A DNA stretch of 64,000 nucleotides from Tausonia pullulans (Eukaryota; Basidiomycota; Tremellomycetes; Cystofilobasidiales; Mrakiaceae), in the NCBI GenBank assembly GCA_951802195.1, contig OX637631.1:620001-684000 (forward strand), written 5' to 3'. Positions 42,708 to 53,931 of this stretch are shown here, piece after piece (within the stretch, counting starts at the first letter, position 1; each line of letters opens with the position of its first letter). The translations under genes and the position numbers were made by a program. Below the pieces are notes generated by a model that saw only the letters and a list, made by a program, of their open reading frames with translations, was not told the origin of the DNA and did not search any database.

Positions 42708-45088
42708 ATGCCCTTCAGGTTCTCCTCGTGTCCGAGACCGCAGCAGCCGTCGGGTGGCACCGCGGGGCCGGGTGCCGCTCCTGCCTCAGCTTCCGGGCCT
42801 CCTCCACCTCACGGAGTGGCCCCGCCCACCTCCTCCCTCTCCTCTGCCGCCTTCACCCCTCCCAACGCAGACGGCATCAACATCGCCCTTGCCTCGGACA
42901 AGCAGAAGCGCCGCCCGCCGCCGACGCTTCTCTCGCTGGACTACCTCCAGCCCTCTCCCTCCGCTATCTCTAACTCCTCCCCTTCGACACCCACTCTCGC
43001 CGCCACCGCTGACAACGCCACCAGCCGCTCCCGGCGATTCACCTCCGGCTCCCAGCAGGACTTTGACATGGCGCCCTGCTCGCCTCAGCCCTCCTCTTTC
43101 TCGTCCTCCGCCGCCGTCTTCTCGCCGCACTCGCCGTCGTCGTCGGCCTGCTCGTCGGTCGTTGACCCGATGTTTGACGAGGACAATGGAAGCGAGGGCA
43201 CCCTCGGTCGCAGCGCAAGCCGAGGCACTACCGGCAGTCGCTCGACAGCCAACTCGTCATGGTATTCGCTTGGAGTGACGATTGGTGGCGGCCTGGTGGC
43301 CGAGGAGGAGCCTACGCCCAGGGGCGAGAGCCCGCCAGACCTCAAAAAGAGCGAGGATGGCCGGATGGAGGGCGTGAGCGTCTCTTCGGCGGGGGCGCAG
43401 GAGGTGTTCAGCTCAGAGTGAGTGGCTGCCGCTTGCTCCCTTCCTCTTTTCTCTGGTGTTTTCTCCCTCTCTTTTCTCTGGGTTCTCTGTCTCTCTGTCT
43501 TTTCTGGGTTCTCCTGGGGCATAGAAATCTCCTCCTACCGGGGAGAGGCGACTCTACTTTGTTTCCTTTGGTCGGCTCCTTTCGGGGTCCTCCGGGGAAC
43601 CCCACTCTCGTGCGCCCTCTCTCGCTCGCGCCTCCCCCCCCCAGTCGTCATCTCCCTCGGCGGAGCGCGCTTTGTCGTCTTTAGCCTGACTTGGTGGTCC
43701 TGCTCTTGCCGCGCTCCTGCCGCAACGAGCCAAATTCCGGCAAGGGTGTGCAAGCTATTGCATCTCCTCTGTCACATCATCGATGTTTGAGGGAGCGCGC
43801 GAGCGAAGGTCTTGGCCGGAGTCGGAAGTAGCTTGCCTGCGCTTATTGTCGTGCAATCTCGCTGGCTGACTGAGACGACTCCACCCCAACCATCCTTCCT
43901 CTCTGAACAGCAACGCACCTCACTCCTACTTCCCGCCGACAGCCTCTCTCTTCTTCTCCTCTTCCTCCCCGATCGAACCCTCCGCCTCGTCCTCCTCGGC
44001 CAACGGACTCTCCCCCTTATCACCGCTCACTGGCCAGATCTTCGCCGCGCTCAATCAGACCGCTCCCTCTTCCTCTTCTTCCCCCAACACGTCACCCACC
44101 ACCACCTCTGCCTCCTCCGAGGCCGGCTCTGCCTTTAGCTTTTCCCCTCCGGTGTCGTCCGGCGACGTCACAGCGCTGCCTCCGTCGTCATTTCACCGAC
44201 CGACCAAGCCGACGACGCCGCCCCAGCCGTACCAGTACCACCAGTCGAATCCTTCGACCCAGACGGCTCGGTCGGACGCCTCGAGCGCGACCGACGTCTC
44301 CTCCCGGTCATCCGTCTTCTCGACGACATCCACCCGGTCTTCCGTCTCTTCGCTTCACTCGACGACGTCTTCTGTGTCGTCCGGTTGCGAGGTCTCGACG
44401 CCCATCATGCCGATGCCCTGGCCCCAGGCGGACCTCCGGCCGGAGGAGGGTGGAGCTGAGGAGCCTAGCCTGACAGTCGAGACGACGGATGAGAAATACG
44501 AGGTTGTGGCCTTTCTCCCTGGGTTCAAGTCCGTCCTGATCTCGCTGCCTGATCGTCGTGTGCTCATTGCTGACAAACCCTCCTTTGCCCAGATCTGACT
44601 GTATTACGCTGGCCACTAAACAGCGCCGGACTCTGCACATTGTCGCCGACCGGTGGGAGCGCGAGTCTGGCGCTCATTTTGAGCGCAAGGTCACCTTTGG
44701 AGCCGACGCCGATCTTGGACGCATTCGCGCCCAGTTTGACGGCTCCCATCTTCGAGTGACCGTTCACCGGCGGACGCTCTCTCCCTCGACTTCATTCTCA
44801 ACTGGCAGTGGCGGCGGGTTCTACTCTACCTCGCACCCCCCTACTCGGTCCATGAGCCACTCGGACGCCGAAATGTCCTTCAGGAGGGGGTCCGCCCCCT
44901 CGGCGACCAGCACGGGCTTCCCCTCGGCGTCCTCCACCCTATCGTCGTCAACGAACGCGCTTAAGAAGCCTTCACCGTTCGGTCGTCACACCGACAGCGG
45001 ACTGGGCAGGCTTGGGCTCGGCGAGCTCGAGCGGGAAGAACTTGCAAGGCAGGTTGAAAGAGCTCATTCGAGGACGAGCCTCTATTAG
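42708..45088 (+). CDS. Long Ser-rich protein with C-terminal Hsp20/alpha-crystallin domain
   Basis: Exons 42708-43417, 43911-44559 and 44624-45088; 607 residues. About 425 residues of Ser/Pro/Thr-rich disordered sequence precede one alpha-crystallin domain, residues about 428-504: DEKYEVVAFLPGFKSVLISL at the end of exon 2, and RRTLHIVADRWERESGAHFE, RKVTFGADADLGRIRAQFDG and LRVTVHRR in exon 3. The A-x-x-x-n-G-v-L motif of classical small heat-shock proteins appears as IRAQFDGSHLRVTV, with Ser-His in place of the usual Gly-Val/Leu. After it come about 100 Ser-rich residues. Classical sHSPs are 130-250 residues, so this is more like fungal proteins that use an Hsp20-like fold as a module. Partner and function unknown. 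Confidence 0.75.
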
Positions 45089-46466
45089 GAGGCTCGGGGT
45101 AAAAAGCGTTCCTCTTTCCTCTTATCTCATAATTCGCCTTCTTGCGCCTATTCTACTCATCTCCGCATTCAAGCATTGTTCTCTCTTCCTTCGCTGGGAC
45201 CCCCACCCCCCTCCCCCCCAGCGAGCCTCCATCTTCTTCGATCTTCCTTCATCCATGTCTCTTCCCGTCGATAGCATATCATACGTCTTTAATTCCGTTT
45301 CTCTTTTCCAACTCCTCATTCCTTCTTCTATTCTTCTCCTCCAACTGTATCGCTCCCACTCTGTTTCCATCCCTTCCCTTCCCCTCGTGCTCAAGCCAGA
45401 TCAATGGCCACTGTCACGCGTCGCTCGTGCTACCCTTCTCCCATTTCTTCTCTGCCCCTAGCATTATTGTTTTCTCTTTTGGTTTCCCTCTTTGCCCCCC
45501 GTTCATGCTCTTCCTTTTCTTTCTTCTCTATCTTTGTCTCGTCTCTCTGTTTTTCTCCCTCCTGGATGCCATGAGCGTCCTCCTTTCTCATTCGGTGCCT
45601 CTTGCGGGCGCTGCTAGGACCTGGAGAAGCCTCGACCCGTCGGCGTCAGGGTGAGATGGGAGAGGCTGAAGGGATAGATGAGAGATGGCCGCCGCCCGGA
45701 CGGATCCCCGCTCCGCTGTTGAGGGACGAGATTGCGCCCTGCTGATGGCTCTCTGGCGTTGCTTGAGCGAGAAAGAGAGGAGACCAATGAGAGAGATAAG
45801 ATCTGTGCCTCTCTGACTGAGCAGGAATCTCTCTCAGCCATGGAGATGCAATTCCCTCGCAACGGCAGACGGGCATTGAGAGTCAGGCCCGCGGGTGAGA
45901 TCTCCCGTGTTCAGGCTCGCAAGGGCCCCCTCCCCTCCCAGCCCGCCCCGCCCACCACCCCCCAACCACCACTCGCCTCAGGCACACACCACCACGCCCA
46001 CATCGCCCATGCCCCCCCGTGCGACCCCGAAGGGCTCGACGTCTGGACCCAGGCGGCACCTCGCGGTAAGAACGCGTCGTCTCCCCTTCCGACCTCCGTC
46101 CCTCACTCGCCTCGCGTCCCGCGCGGGCTGTTGCTGGCTTCGTTGCTGCTCGCCTCAGGGGTCCTGACTTCTCGCCCGCCTGCTCTTATTCTCTCTCCAC
46201 GATTCCTCCCCCTCCGCCTTCTCTCCCCACCCCACATCGGACATTTATACTCTGCCCAACCAACATGCGATGTGGTTCTACTCTAGCCGGGCAACTGTGG
46301 GTGGCCCTCCCTCTCCCGTTCTTTCTCGTTTGCGCATGGGAGGAGGACGGACGCATCAGACGCAACCGACCGACCGCTGATTGACGATCCCCTCCGCTCC
46401 CCTCCCTTTTTCTCCGCTCCCTTTCTCCTCCTCGCCTCCGCATCGTCATCTCATCGAATCTTGCAG
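45089..46466. other. Intergenic region and probable 5' exons of the GATA/C2H2 gene
   Basis: 45089-45640 is C/T-rich 3' flank with nothing recognisable. 45890-46300 probably contains the leader and early exons of the next gene. One candidate coding exon is 46009-46065 (MPPRATPKGSTSGPRRHLA, donor GTAAGA). At least one more exon ending in a phase-1 T is needed to join the GATA exon, and I could not place it. Confidence 0.4.
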
Positions 46467-49017
46467 GTTCCCACTGCGGTGTTGACCACACAATGACGAC
46501 GATATGGCGTACGGGGCCGAACCAGGTAAGCTAGACAGAGAGACGTCTTTGCGTGTGCCTGCCTGCCCTCGCCCTTCGGACCCGATGGACGACGGCATCC
46601 TGCGTTCTGCTTCCCCTGGCCATTCGCTTCCCCTTTCTCTTCCCTCACTCATCTTCCCTCTCTCCTCCCCTCACTCCCCCTCACAGGAACGCCTCTGCAA
46701 TGCCTGCGGCCTCTACGTTCAAACTCACGGTCGCATGCGACCCCTCGGCTCCCTCGGCCTGCATGGTCGCAAGCGCGGAACAGGCTCAGCGTCTGCAACG
46801 TCGTCCCCTGCGGGACCGGCGCAGCTGATGACGAAGGCCGCCAAAACGGCGGGTCGGAGGGCATCGTTGCCCGCTGGTTCAGTGGCCGCTCAGCCCTCAC
46901 CAGCGGCCGTGAAGAAGGAGACGACGACGGGCGCCGCCGGTGGATCGTCCGACTCCGGCGACGCGTCGGGTTCAACGACGACGACAACGACAACGACGTG
47001 GAAAACCCCTCGGATCTCACTCACCACGAGTGGGGGGAAGATCTCTGTTTCTACCACTGCCAGCACGAGCACCAGCAGCAACACCGGCCCCGCCGAGGCA
47101 TCCACCTCGGCGCCGACGACGAGCCTCCCGCCTCCGCCAACTTCGACGTCGCCGACGACGACAGCGCGACAGCGACGGGCGGGGAAGACTCGGTCGTCGA
47201 TCACGGGTGGGCGGAGCAGCATCGGCGCCTTCCAGCAGGCGGGAGTCAGCAGCGTTGGAGATGGCGGGAAGGCCGGCGTAGGCACCATCGTCAGCACGCC
47301 TTGGTCGTTGCCCATTGGCGGTGGCGGGGGGAGGCCGTCCTCATCGGTGACGAGCCCCTTCCGCTCTCGATCGCTGGTGTCGCCTACCGCCGATCCGACA
47401 ATGTCAAGGACGACAGCTGGCGACGAGGAAGAAAGTAGGGAGGCGGAGACGGACGGGGATAGGCCGGTGAACTATCACGATACCGACGACATCAAGCCGC
47501 TGGAGGGGGCCGAGGTCATGATAGGACCCATGCCGAGGCCGGGGAGGACGTTCACCTGCCATGGGTTTGAGCCGTGCGCGATGACGTTTGCGAGGAGCGA
47601 GCATCTCGCGAGGCACATCCGGTGCGTCGTTCCAGCGTTGCGTTCCCCCAGTGATGGGCATCTTAACTGATCTTCAACCATTCGCTCCCGTCTCTGCCCC
47701 CCCCCCCCCCCTTTCCAGGAGCAAGCATACAGGCGAGAAACCCTATGTCTGCCACTGCAACCGGACCTTCTCCCGGATCGACAACCTCCGCCAGCACTGC
47801 TCGATCGTCCATGTCAACCAGCCGGAGAAAAACGAGCTCCTCCTAGACTCGCTCGCGAGCCGTTCTAGACTGTCGCTTGATGGAAACGCCACGAGACCAT
47901 CGATGGTTGTCGGGGCGGCAACGGAACTGAGGAGTGCACCGACGACGGCGATGACGCCGCTGCCGAGTTCATCGTCGGGGAAGCTGGTCGTCAGAATCGG
48001 CAGAGGGCGGAAGAAAAGCATCTCAACTGAATCGACGACGCCAGGGCCCAAGAGCGAAGCGTTAGTTCGCGCCGTCGACCCGCACCCCAAAGTCGGCGTT
48101 GTTGTCGCGCCCGCTACGGTCGTTCTTGTTGACAAGGACAGCCACTGCGGGATCCCTCGGCTTGGGCGTCCTCGAGCGAGCAGCCAGTCTATCTCCGGGG
48201 CGACGTATGCGCCGCGCAGCAAGCCGGCCGCGCTTCGGTTCGCGATGGAAGGGGAGCTTGCGTTCCTCAGGTCGTTGGTCTCGGCAGGGGAGATCGTCTT
48301 TGATGGGGTTGACCATGTGGACGACGACGACGACCACCACTTTGACGCCATGGGGAGACGGGCGAGGAGGAGGTCGTCGGCAGCCAGCTTCTCGGTCTCG
48401 TTCTCGAGATCATCGTCTTCGAGGCAAAACGGAGACGAAGGGGACGACCGTGCGGAGAGCCGCGAGCGGGACGAGGACCGTATCGAGCTTGGCGACGGCG
48501 GCTCCGACCAAAACGTCGGCAGCGACAAGGAGGACGACGAGGGTAGCGTGGTGGCCAGCATGGTCAGCGAAGGAGGAGGCGGCGGCTCGAGGAAGCGCGG
48601 GGCTTCGCACGAGGTGGATGCTGCGCCGGATGATGGTCCGAGGTCCGCGAAGCAGTCGAGGCTTGTGAGTGGCCGCCTTTTTCCCGCTTGCAGATGCGCT
48701 ATCCTTACTGACTAGGTGTGGCGCTCTCACATTAGACCTCTCCCACTTCAAACGACGAAGGCGACGACAATGAAGACGAAGATGACGACGAGGAGGAAGA
48801 TGAGGATGAGGAGGAGGAGGACGACGAGGATGAGGAGGAGGATGAGGAGGAGGAAGAGGAAGATGATGAGGAGGGAGAGGAGGACGGCGACGACGAGATG
48901 CACGCCGCCACCGGCTCTCCCTCCCCATCCTCTGCAGCCGACCGCGGCAACCTCGGCATTCCGTCCCCCGAGAAGGAGCCTACCCAGGCCGAGAAGGTGG
49001 TGATGGAGGTATCATGA
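46467..49017 (+). CDS. Transcription factor with one GATA and two C2H2 zinc fingers (5' end unresolved)
   Basis: Exons 46467-46525, 46687-47621, 47719-48664 and 48736-49017 are in one continuous frame; upstream exon(s) are missing from the model. The first exon begins in phase with a split Cys codon and gives (C)[19 protein letters not shown], and the next continues [19 protein letters not shown]: a GATA-type finger C-x2-C-x19-C-x2-C. About 250 Ser/Thr-rich residues later come two C2H2 fingers: [20 protein letters not shown] with [15 protein letters not shown], and [20 protein letters not shown] with H, joined by the TGEKP-type linker SKHTGEKPY. The C-terminus is basic then strongly acidic (Glu/Asp run encoded at 48760-48900). 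Nuclear DNA-binding regulator by inference; targets unknown. The intron between the C2H2 fingers splits the first finger's final His region. Confidence 0.8.
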
Positions 49018-49582
49018 GCTAATTAGACTGTGGATGCTTCTCTTCTCTCTCTGTCTCTCCCATCCGTTCCGGTGTTTGATCTTTCCTGTATCTGTCCGAG
49101 TCTCTATATCGTATCTCTCTTCTTTTTCTTTTCTATTCGCTGTCTCCCACGAGTCTTACAACGTGAGAAACCTACATCTCTGGCATCACTTGCATACTCT
49201 ATACAACAGTACAGATCGTGGCATGCCCGCGATCTCCCTCTACGCCATCCATCTTATATCATGTTTTCGAACGGCCCACACCTACGCCTTAGTTCACATG
49301 ACTCGTGAGACTATCTTCCTCCGAAGATTCTTCTTCGTCGCCCGCGCCGCCATGCCGGTCAAAACACCCCCCTCATCCCCCCCTCTTCTTTCCCCCCCCC
49401 CCTCCCCCTCGCATGTTTCGGCAGCTGAGCATGACGGTGAACGAACAGATGACGGGACCTGTGCCAACAACAGGAGGCGCGATCAGCGAAGAAGGTCGGG
49501 TGATCTGCTGTCACAAGGTCCAAGATGAAGCGGATGGGCCCACGATACGATAGGGTTTACTTTAAGAATAATAATAATTATT
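49018..49582. other. 3' flank of the GATA/C2H2 gene
   Basis: 565 bases. T/C-rich up to 49150. A small ORF near 49410-49552 on the plus strand (starting MTVNEQMTGPVPTTGGAI) has coding-like composition but no recognised family. An A/T-rich run TAATAATAATTATTATTT lies at 49567-49586. Confidence 0.4.
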
Positions 49583-50215
49583 ATTTTCTCTTCTTCCAGC
49601 CCACCTTCCTCCGCGTGATAGGCGCACGCACATCTGGTGGGGTGGGGCACGAGGGGATCCCAGTCCAGCGAGGACTGACGTGCAGCATCCCCTCGACATC
49701 GAAGACGACGGTCTCGCAGCCCGGGCGAGCTTAGGGAACCATCCTGGGCGAGCTTGGGGTCCAGGATGTCTAGAACGCGCCGGGCGTGGTGGCCGACCAC
49801 GTCGTCGGAGAGGGCGACAGCGTGGTGAGGAGGAGATGACGGTCACCACCATTGTCGGCCTCTGCACATGGGGTCCGTCTCGAGAGGAGCCTTTTTATCA
49901 ATGAGCAGCTTGGCGAGCTCCGGGGTCCACGACAAGTGGCGTTGATAACCAGATCCTCCTTGGCTGCGAGCGAGAGGAACTGTAGAGATTCGGCGAAGAA
50001 GGGCTGCTCACGAGGTGCCAGAGGGCAGGCTCGGTCGGGTCGCCCTTCCACTCCATCTTACGCCAACCAGTTTCTGGGACCAAGAGAAATTGACCATACC
50101 AGAGGGGATGGGTGTAGAAATGCCGTGATGGAGGGGAGAAAATGATAATGCAGCAAATAGCAGATGATGATGAGAAAAGCAAAGGGAAAACGGGATACAG
50201 AACACAACACGACCC
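49583..50215 (-). pseudogene. Coding-like remnant or unresolved small gene
   Basis: On the minus strand several stretches look like real protein but lie in different frames: LVPETGWRKMEWKGDPTEPA (about 50080), FLSLAAKEDLVINAT (about 49955), TPELAKLLIDKKAPLETDPM (about 49900), HHARRVLDILDPKLAQDG (about 49770) and CETVVFDVEGMLHVSPRWTG (about 49700), ending VGWKKRK and a stop at 49583. Between the fourth and fifth pieces lies a short duplication of AAGCTCGCCC, 23 bases apart. Standard introns do not reconcile all the pieces, so I favour a decayed gene, but an unusual exon structure is possible. Family not recognised. Confidence 0.4.
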
Positions 50216-50225
50216 ACTCCCTCCT

Positions 50226-53200
50226 CTAGAGCCTCAACCCTCCCCCCGGCCCCTCCACAGCGGCCGCTCTGCGCTCCATCTCACTCCAGAATGCAAACAT
50301 AGGGACATCGAACCGCCAGCCATCCTCGTCTGGCTCGCTCTCGAGCCGCTCGACATCAGATCCGACAAGATTCTTGCGCCGAACAACGCGGAGCCGACCG
50401 TGTCCTCGAGGACGGGCGAACATCCGCCGTTGAAGGTCGGCCGCGAAGGCATCTCGTGGGGGGCGGCGGTAGTCGCTGGAGAGGCGGGCCTTGAGGTGAC
50501 GGCCAAAGCCATTGAGGACGGGGGGTTCGGCATTAGAGGAGGACGCCTCTTGAGATCGCCGATGCTCGAACAGCTCCTCAACGGCCTCGCAGACCCTGGA
50601 GACGATACCAAGAGGTGGGAAGAGGGGGGAGGGGGTGATGGTTGTCAGGAGATAGTTTGACAAAAGACAGTTGCACGCAGATATGAGAGAGACATACGGA
50701 GACAATTGTCGGAGATCGCTCGACGAGCCAACATTCTCCACCGCAAGGAGGCCTTCCTCCTGCTCCTTGCTCATCAGCGTTCCGTCCGTCACCCATCCTG
50801 CTCCCCCCCCAGGCGTGTGATCTTCTTCCTCCTGGACGAACAAAGGTTCAAACGCCGGGATCTCCCGGGGGACCTTCTTTTTCAGTCTCCGCTCCGCTTC
50901 CTCCGGAAGCTCTGACGCGTCAATCATGTCGTGGCCTTCGGCCTCGAGCGCGATGACGGCCTCAGCCTGAGTAGCCTGGGTCGCAGAGAGCTCGACGGCG
51001 GCGGCCTCGGCAGCTTCATGATGCGCCTGCTCGACGCTAGGAGGAAAGAAGAGTCGATGTCAGCGACGAAAAAGAAGCCGACCTTCGGTGTGCAAACAAG
51101 TGAACCCACTGTCGGTAAAATGCGACGACACGCTTGTCGGCCCGGAGCGACCTGGAGTTGTAACCAACGAGTTCGAGGCCGAGCAGTGTCCTGCATCTCG
51201 ACAACGCGACGTACGCCTGTCCAGGCTCCCACAGCCCGCTGAGATCGGCCCTCGCCCTAGCGAGCGTCTGGCCTTGCGACTTATGAATCGTCATGGCCTT
51301 GCAGATCTGCAGTGGGACCTGCCACCGAGAGCCGAGCGTCGAGCCCGTCTGCGACTTGATTTTGTGCTCGTGCGGTCGGAAGGGGACGACAATCTTATGG
51401 CTCGTCAAGTGGGACGACGATGGGTCCTCAAATTCGACGTAGACCGTCGGGCTTCGCTCTCGAAGCGCAGAGACAACGGCCTTGTAGTCGGCCGAGGTAA
51501 GCTCGGCATTGAGAGCGGGAAGCTCCCGGCCGGCCTTGATGTCGGCTTCGAGTTCGGGGGAAAGCTTGGAGCCATCCTTGGGCTTGAAAATCCGACCGCC
51601 CTTTTTCTTAAGCTTCATAGGGGTGGTGCCGTCGTCAGATGGTGAGTTGTCGATAACCGGAGTTGACGGTGGCTCTACAGAGAGTGTGGACAAAATCAAT
51701 ATCCGAGCCTGCGCTGAGCACACGTGAGAGAAGCTGAGGACACACTCCAAGCCTCGACGCCGACAACCTTGCCCTGCATGCCGTTGAATAGAGCAAAATT
51801 GTCCTCCTCATTGTTGGAATCCTTGCCGATCTTGACTTTCAAGTTCTATTGAGCCGCCGTCGTGCCGTCAGCGCCAGAGACCTCTCTCAAGAAGCAGCGA
51901 GATTGCGAAGCGGGAAGAAGCGACCCACCTTGGTGACCATGACGAGCGCGCCAACCTTGAAGAGAAACTGCGCTGGGCTCTCCTTATCAAACAGATCCGA
52001 TGCCATGTCCCTCGCGTGGATCCGGCTAAGCCCGTTCCTCTGTCGTTCGACGAGCGGGAGGTAATCATCAACGGCCGAGATCCATCTGAGCGGATCGTCC
52101 GTGATTGATGAGAGGTAGTGCTTATTAATCCTATCGACGTCGTCTCTTCGTGGATGAAGCTCCGTCGTTTCTGCCGACGAAGTGGCGATTCCACCGGGCA
52201 AGGTAGGATCCGGAGGGATGACCCTCCCCGCAAGGGCTCGCTCGTCCTCCTCCGTGTGTCGACCGAACCGAACGCGGTCAAGTAGCTCGGCAAAGACGCG
52301 GTCCTCGCCCTGACGATGGTTCGTCTTAAGCATGAAGCAGTCCTCGGCGGGGAGAGCCTGCGCCCACGAGGCCGAGTCGAACGCGAAGGTCCGGATCGTC
52401 GGGGAGGAGTTGCCGGATCTCTTCCTTGAGGAAGAAGAGCCCTGGGTGACGGGAGGGAGCTGGAAGAAGTCACCCGCGACGATGAGCTGGATGCCGCCGA
52501 AGGGGATGTCCGGCTTGCGGCGGAGGATGCGGGCGACTCGGTCAAGCATGGTGAACATCTGGTGGTGCATCATCGAAACTGGAAGGGAGGAAACGGTATC
52601 AGCGAGTGGACGCATGAGAGAACAGGCGAGTGGTGAGGGACGCACTCTCGTCAATGACCAGGACGTCCGTGCCGAGGATCCGATCGTGTGCGGCTTGCAT
52701 CGACTTATTGGCCTTTGGGCTACGAAGCTTCCGGACGTGATCCTCGGCGTCCGTGAGACTCTCCTGGTTGAGACTATTGAAAGCGTGGTCAACAAGAGAA
52801 GAGCGTTGGTGTCTCCCCCATCGTGGAGAGAAAGGCTCACCCAGCGAACGAGTGCACCGTCGTCGGAGCGGAATCGTCGTCTCCCGTCAGGGTCTGCAAT
52901 CCAGCGCGGAGACCCTGGGCGGCGATGCCCGTCGTAGCCGTCACAAAGACTCGTTTGTGTTGCTCTCGTAAGACCTTAACGATACCGCGGAGGAGGACGG
53001 ACTTGCCGGTACCTGAAGGGCAAGAGGACGATGGTGAGCCCGCGCAAGTCCGTGGAAGCGTGCGCGCACGACTGCTCGCGTGCGCAAATGTGGGCGGACG
53101 GGCGAAGACCTACCTGCCGATCCCGTGAAGAAGCAATTGTGCCCATTGAGGACACGCTGGAGGATAGCATGCTGCTCGTCGTTGAGCACGATCTCGGAGG

Positions 53201-53469
53201 TCTTGACCTTCGGCGGGCTCGACGGAGCTGGAACAGGAGCAGCAGTGGCGGGTGTTGCAGAAGCGGCGTCCGACAAGGAGTTGGAAGAAGCGGCCACCAA
53301 TCGTGGCTGTGGTGGAGGAGCGGCGGTCGACTGGCGGGAGAAGGATGGTGAAGGAGATGAGGAGGGAGCAGGGGAAGAGGTTGCCCGAGGCTCGTCGGAG
53401 CGAGGAACAGCAACGGCTAGAATGGAGGAGGAAGCGAAAACCACGGTCAGCGGCTTGCTTTGCTTTCAT
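50226..53469 (-). CDS. PIF1: PIF1-family 5'-3' DNA helicase
   Basis: Superfamily 1B helicase acting at G-quadruplexes, telomeres and mitochondrial DNA. Exons 53469-53445, 53416-53114, 53012-52841, 52773-52646, 52578-51929, 51845-51746, 51674-51083, 51036-50698 and 50595-50226 sum to 892 codons plus stop. Motifs: VLNDEQHAILQRVLNGHNCF (Q-like), Walker A GSAGTGKSVLLRG (split by an intron), VTATTGIAAQ, TVHSFAG, Walker B DVLVIDEISMMHHQMF, IVAGDFFQLPPV (motif III), FMLKTNHRQGED (motif IV), the PIF1 signature region DDVDRINKHYLSS, VGALVMVTKNLKV, CKAMTIHKSQGQTL (motif V) and GQAYVALSRCRTL (motif VI). About 250 C-terminal residues are charged and not family-like. The N-terminal start is uncertain: the ATG at 53469 is the nearest in frame, and an upstream exon may exist. 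Confidence 0.9.
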
Positions 53470-53931
53470 CGAGCGGAGCAAACCCTCCAACGGGCCAAAG
53501 GAGGCAAGGGCAACGGACCTGCAGCAGCGGACGAGACTCTTCGAAGCGACTCGCGTGGCCTTGAAGGCCCGGCGCCGGGGGACGAGCTGGCGGAGAGCGC
53601 AGACGAGCAGCAGCTGGCGGAGCCGTACGAGGCCGATGAGGCGACCCGCCAGGGTGGGGGGATGGCCGAGGCCCGGCCGGCCCTTGCGAGAGAGCTCGTA
53701 AGCTGGGACGACATGAAGGCCAGGGGGAGGCGGTCGAGGAGAGCGGCAGTCGGGGTCGGCGGGAGTCGAGACGGGCTGGTGGTTGACTAGAGAAGGCGGC
53801 CAAAAAGTCGGGGCGGGCGGCGTTGAGTCGGCAGCAACCAACGGCGCGCCCGCGTGAGCGAGAGCAGCCTCACCTGGCGAGCAAACATATAGGTCAGCCT
53901 CCGACCACCACCAGCGACCGACTGCATCTCC
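53470..53931. promoter_or_regulatory. Divergent promoter region (PIF1/PHF5A)
   Basis: 462 bases between the two proposed starts. It is GC-rich; the minus-strand frames read as low-complexity Pro/Arg/Ser sequence that could hold a further N-terminal exon of PIF1. Confidence 0.45.

Noticed and set aside
47743-48561. 272-codon minus-strand frame opposite the C2H2 region
   Set aside because: Low-complexity Ser/Thr shadow. The plus frame carries the two zinc fingers and correct splice phases.
48760-48900. GAG/GAC-rich tract as a microsatellite array
   Set aside because: It stays in frame in the last exon of the GATA/C2H2 gene as an acidic tail and is a mixture of GAG, GAC, GAT and GAA codons, so it is better explained as coding.
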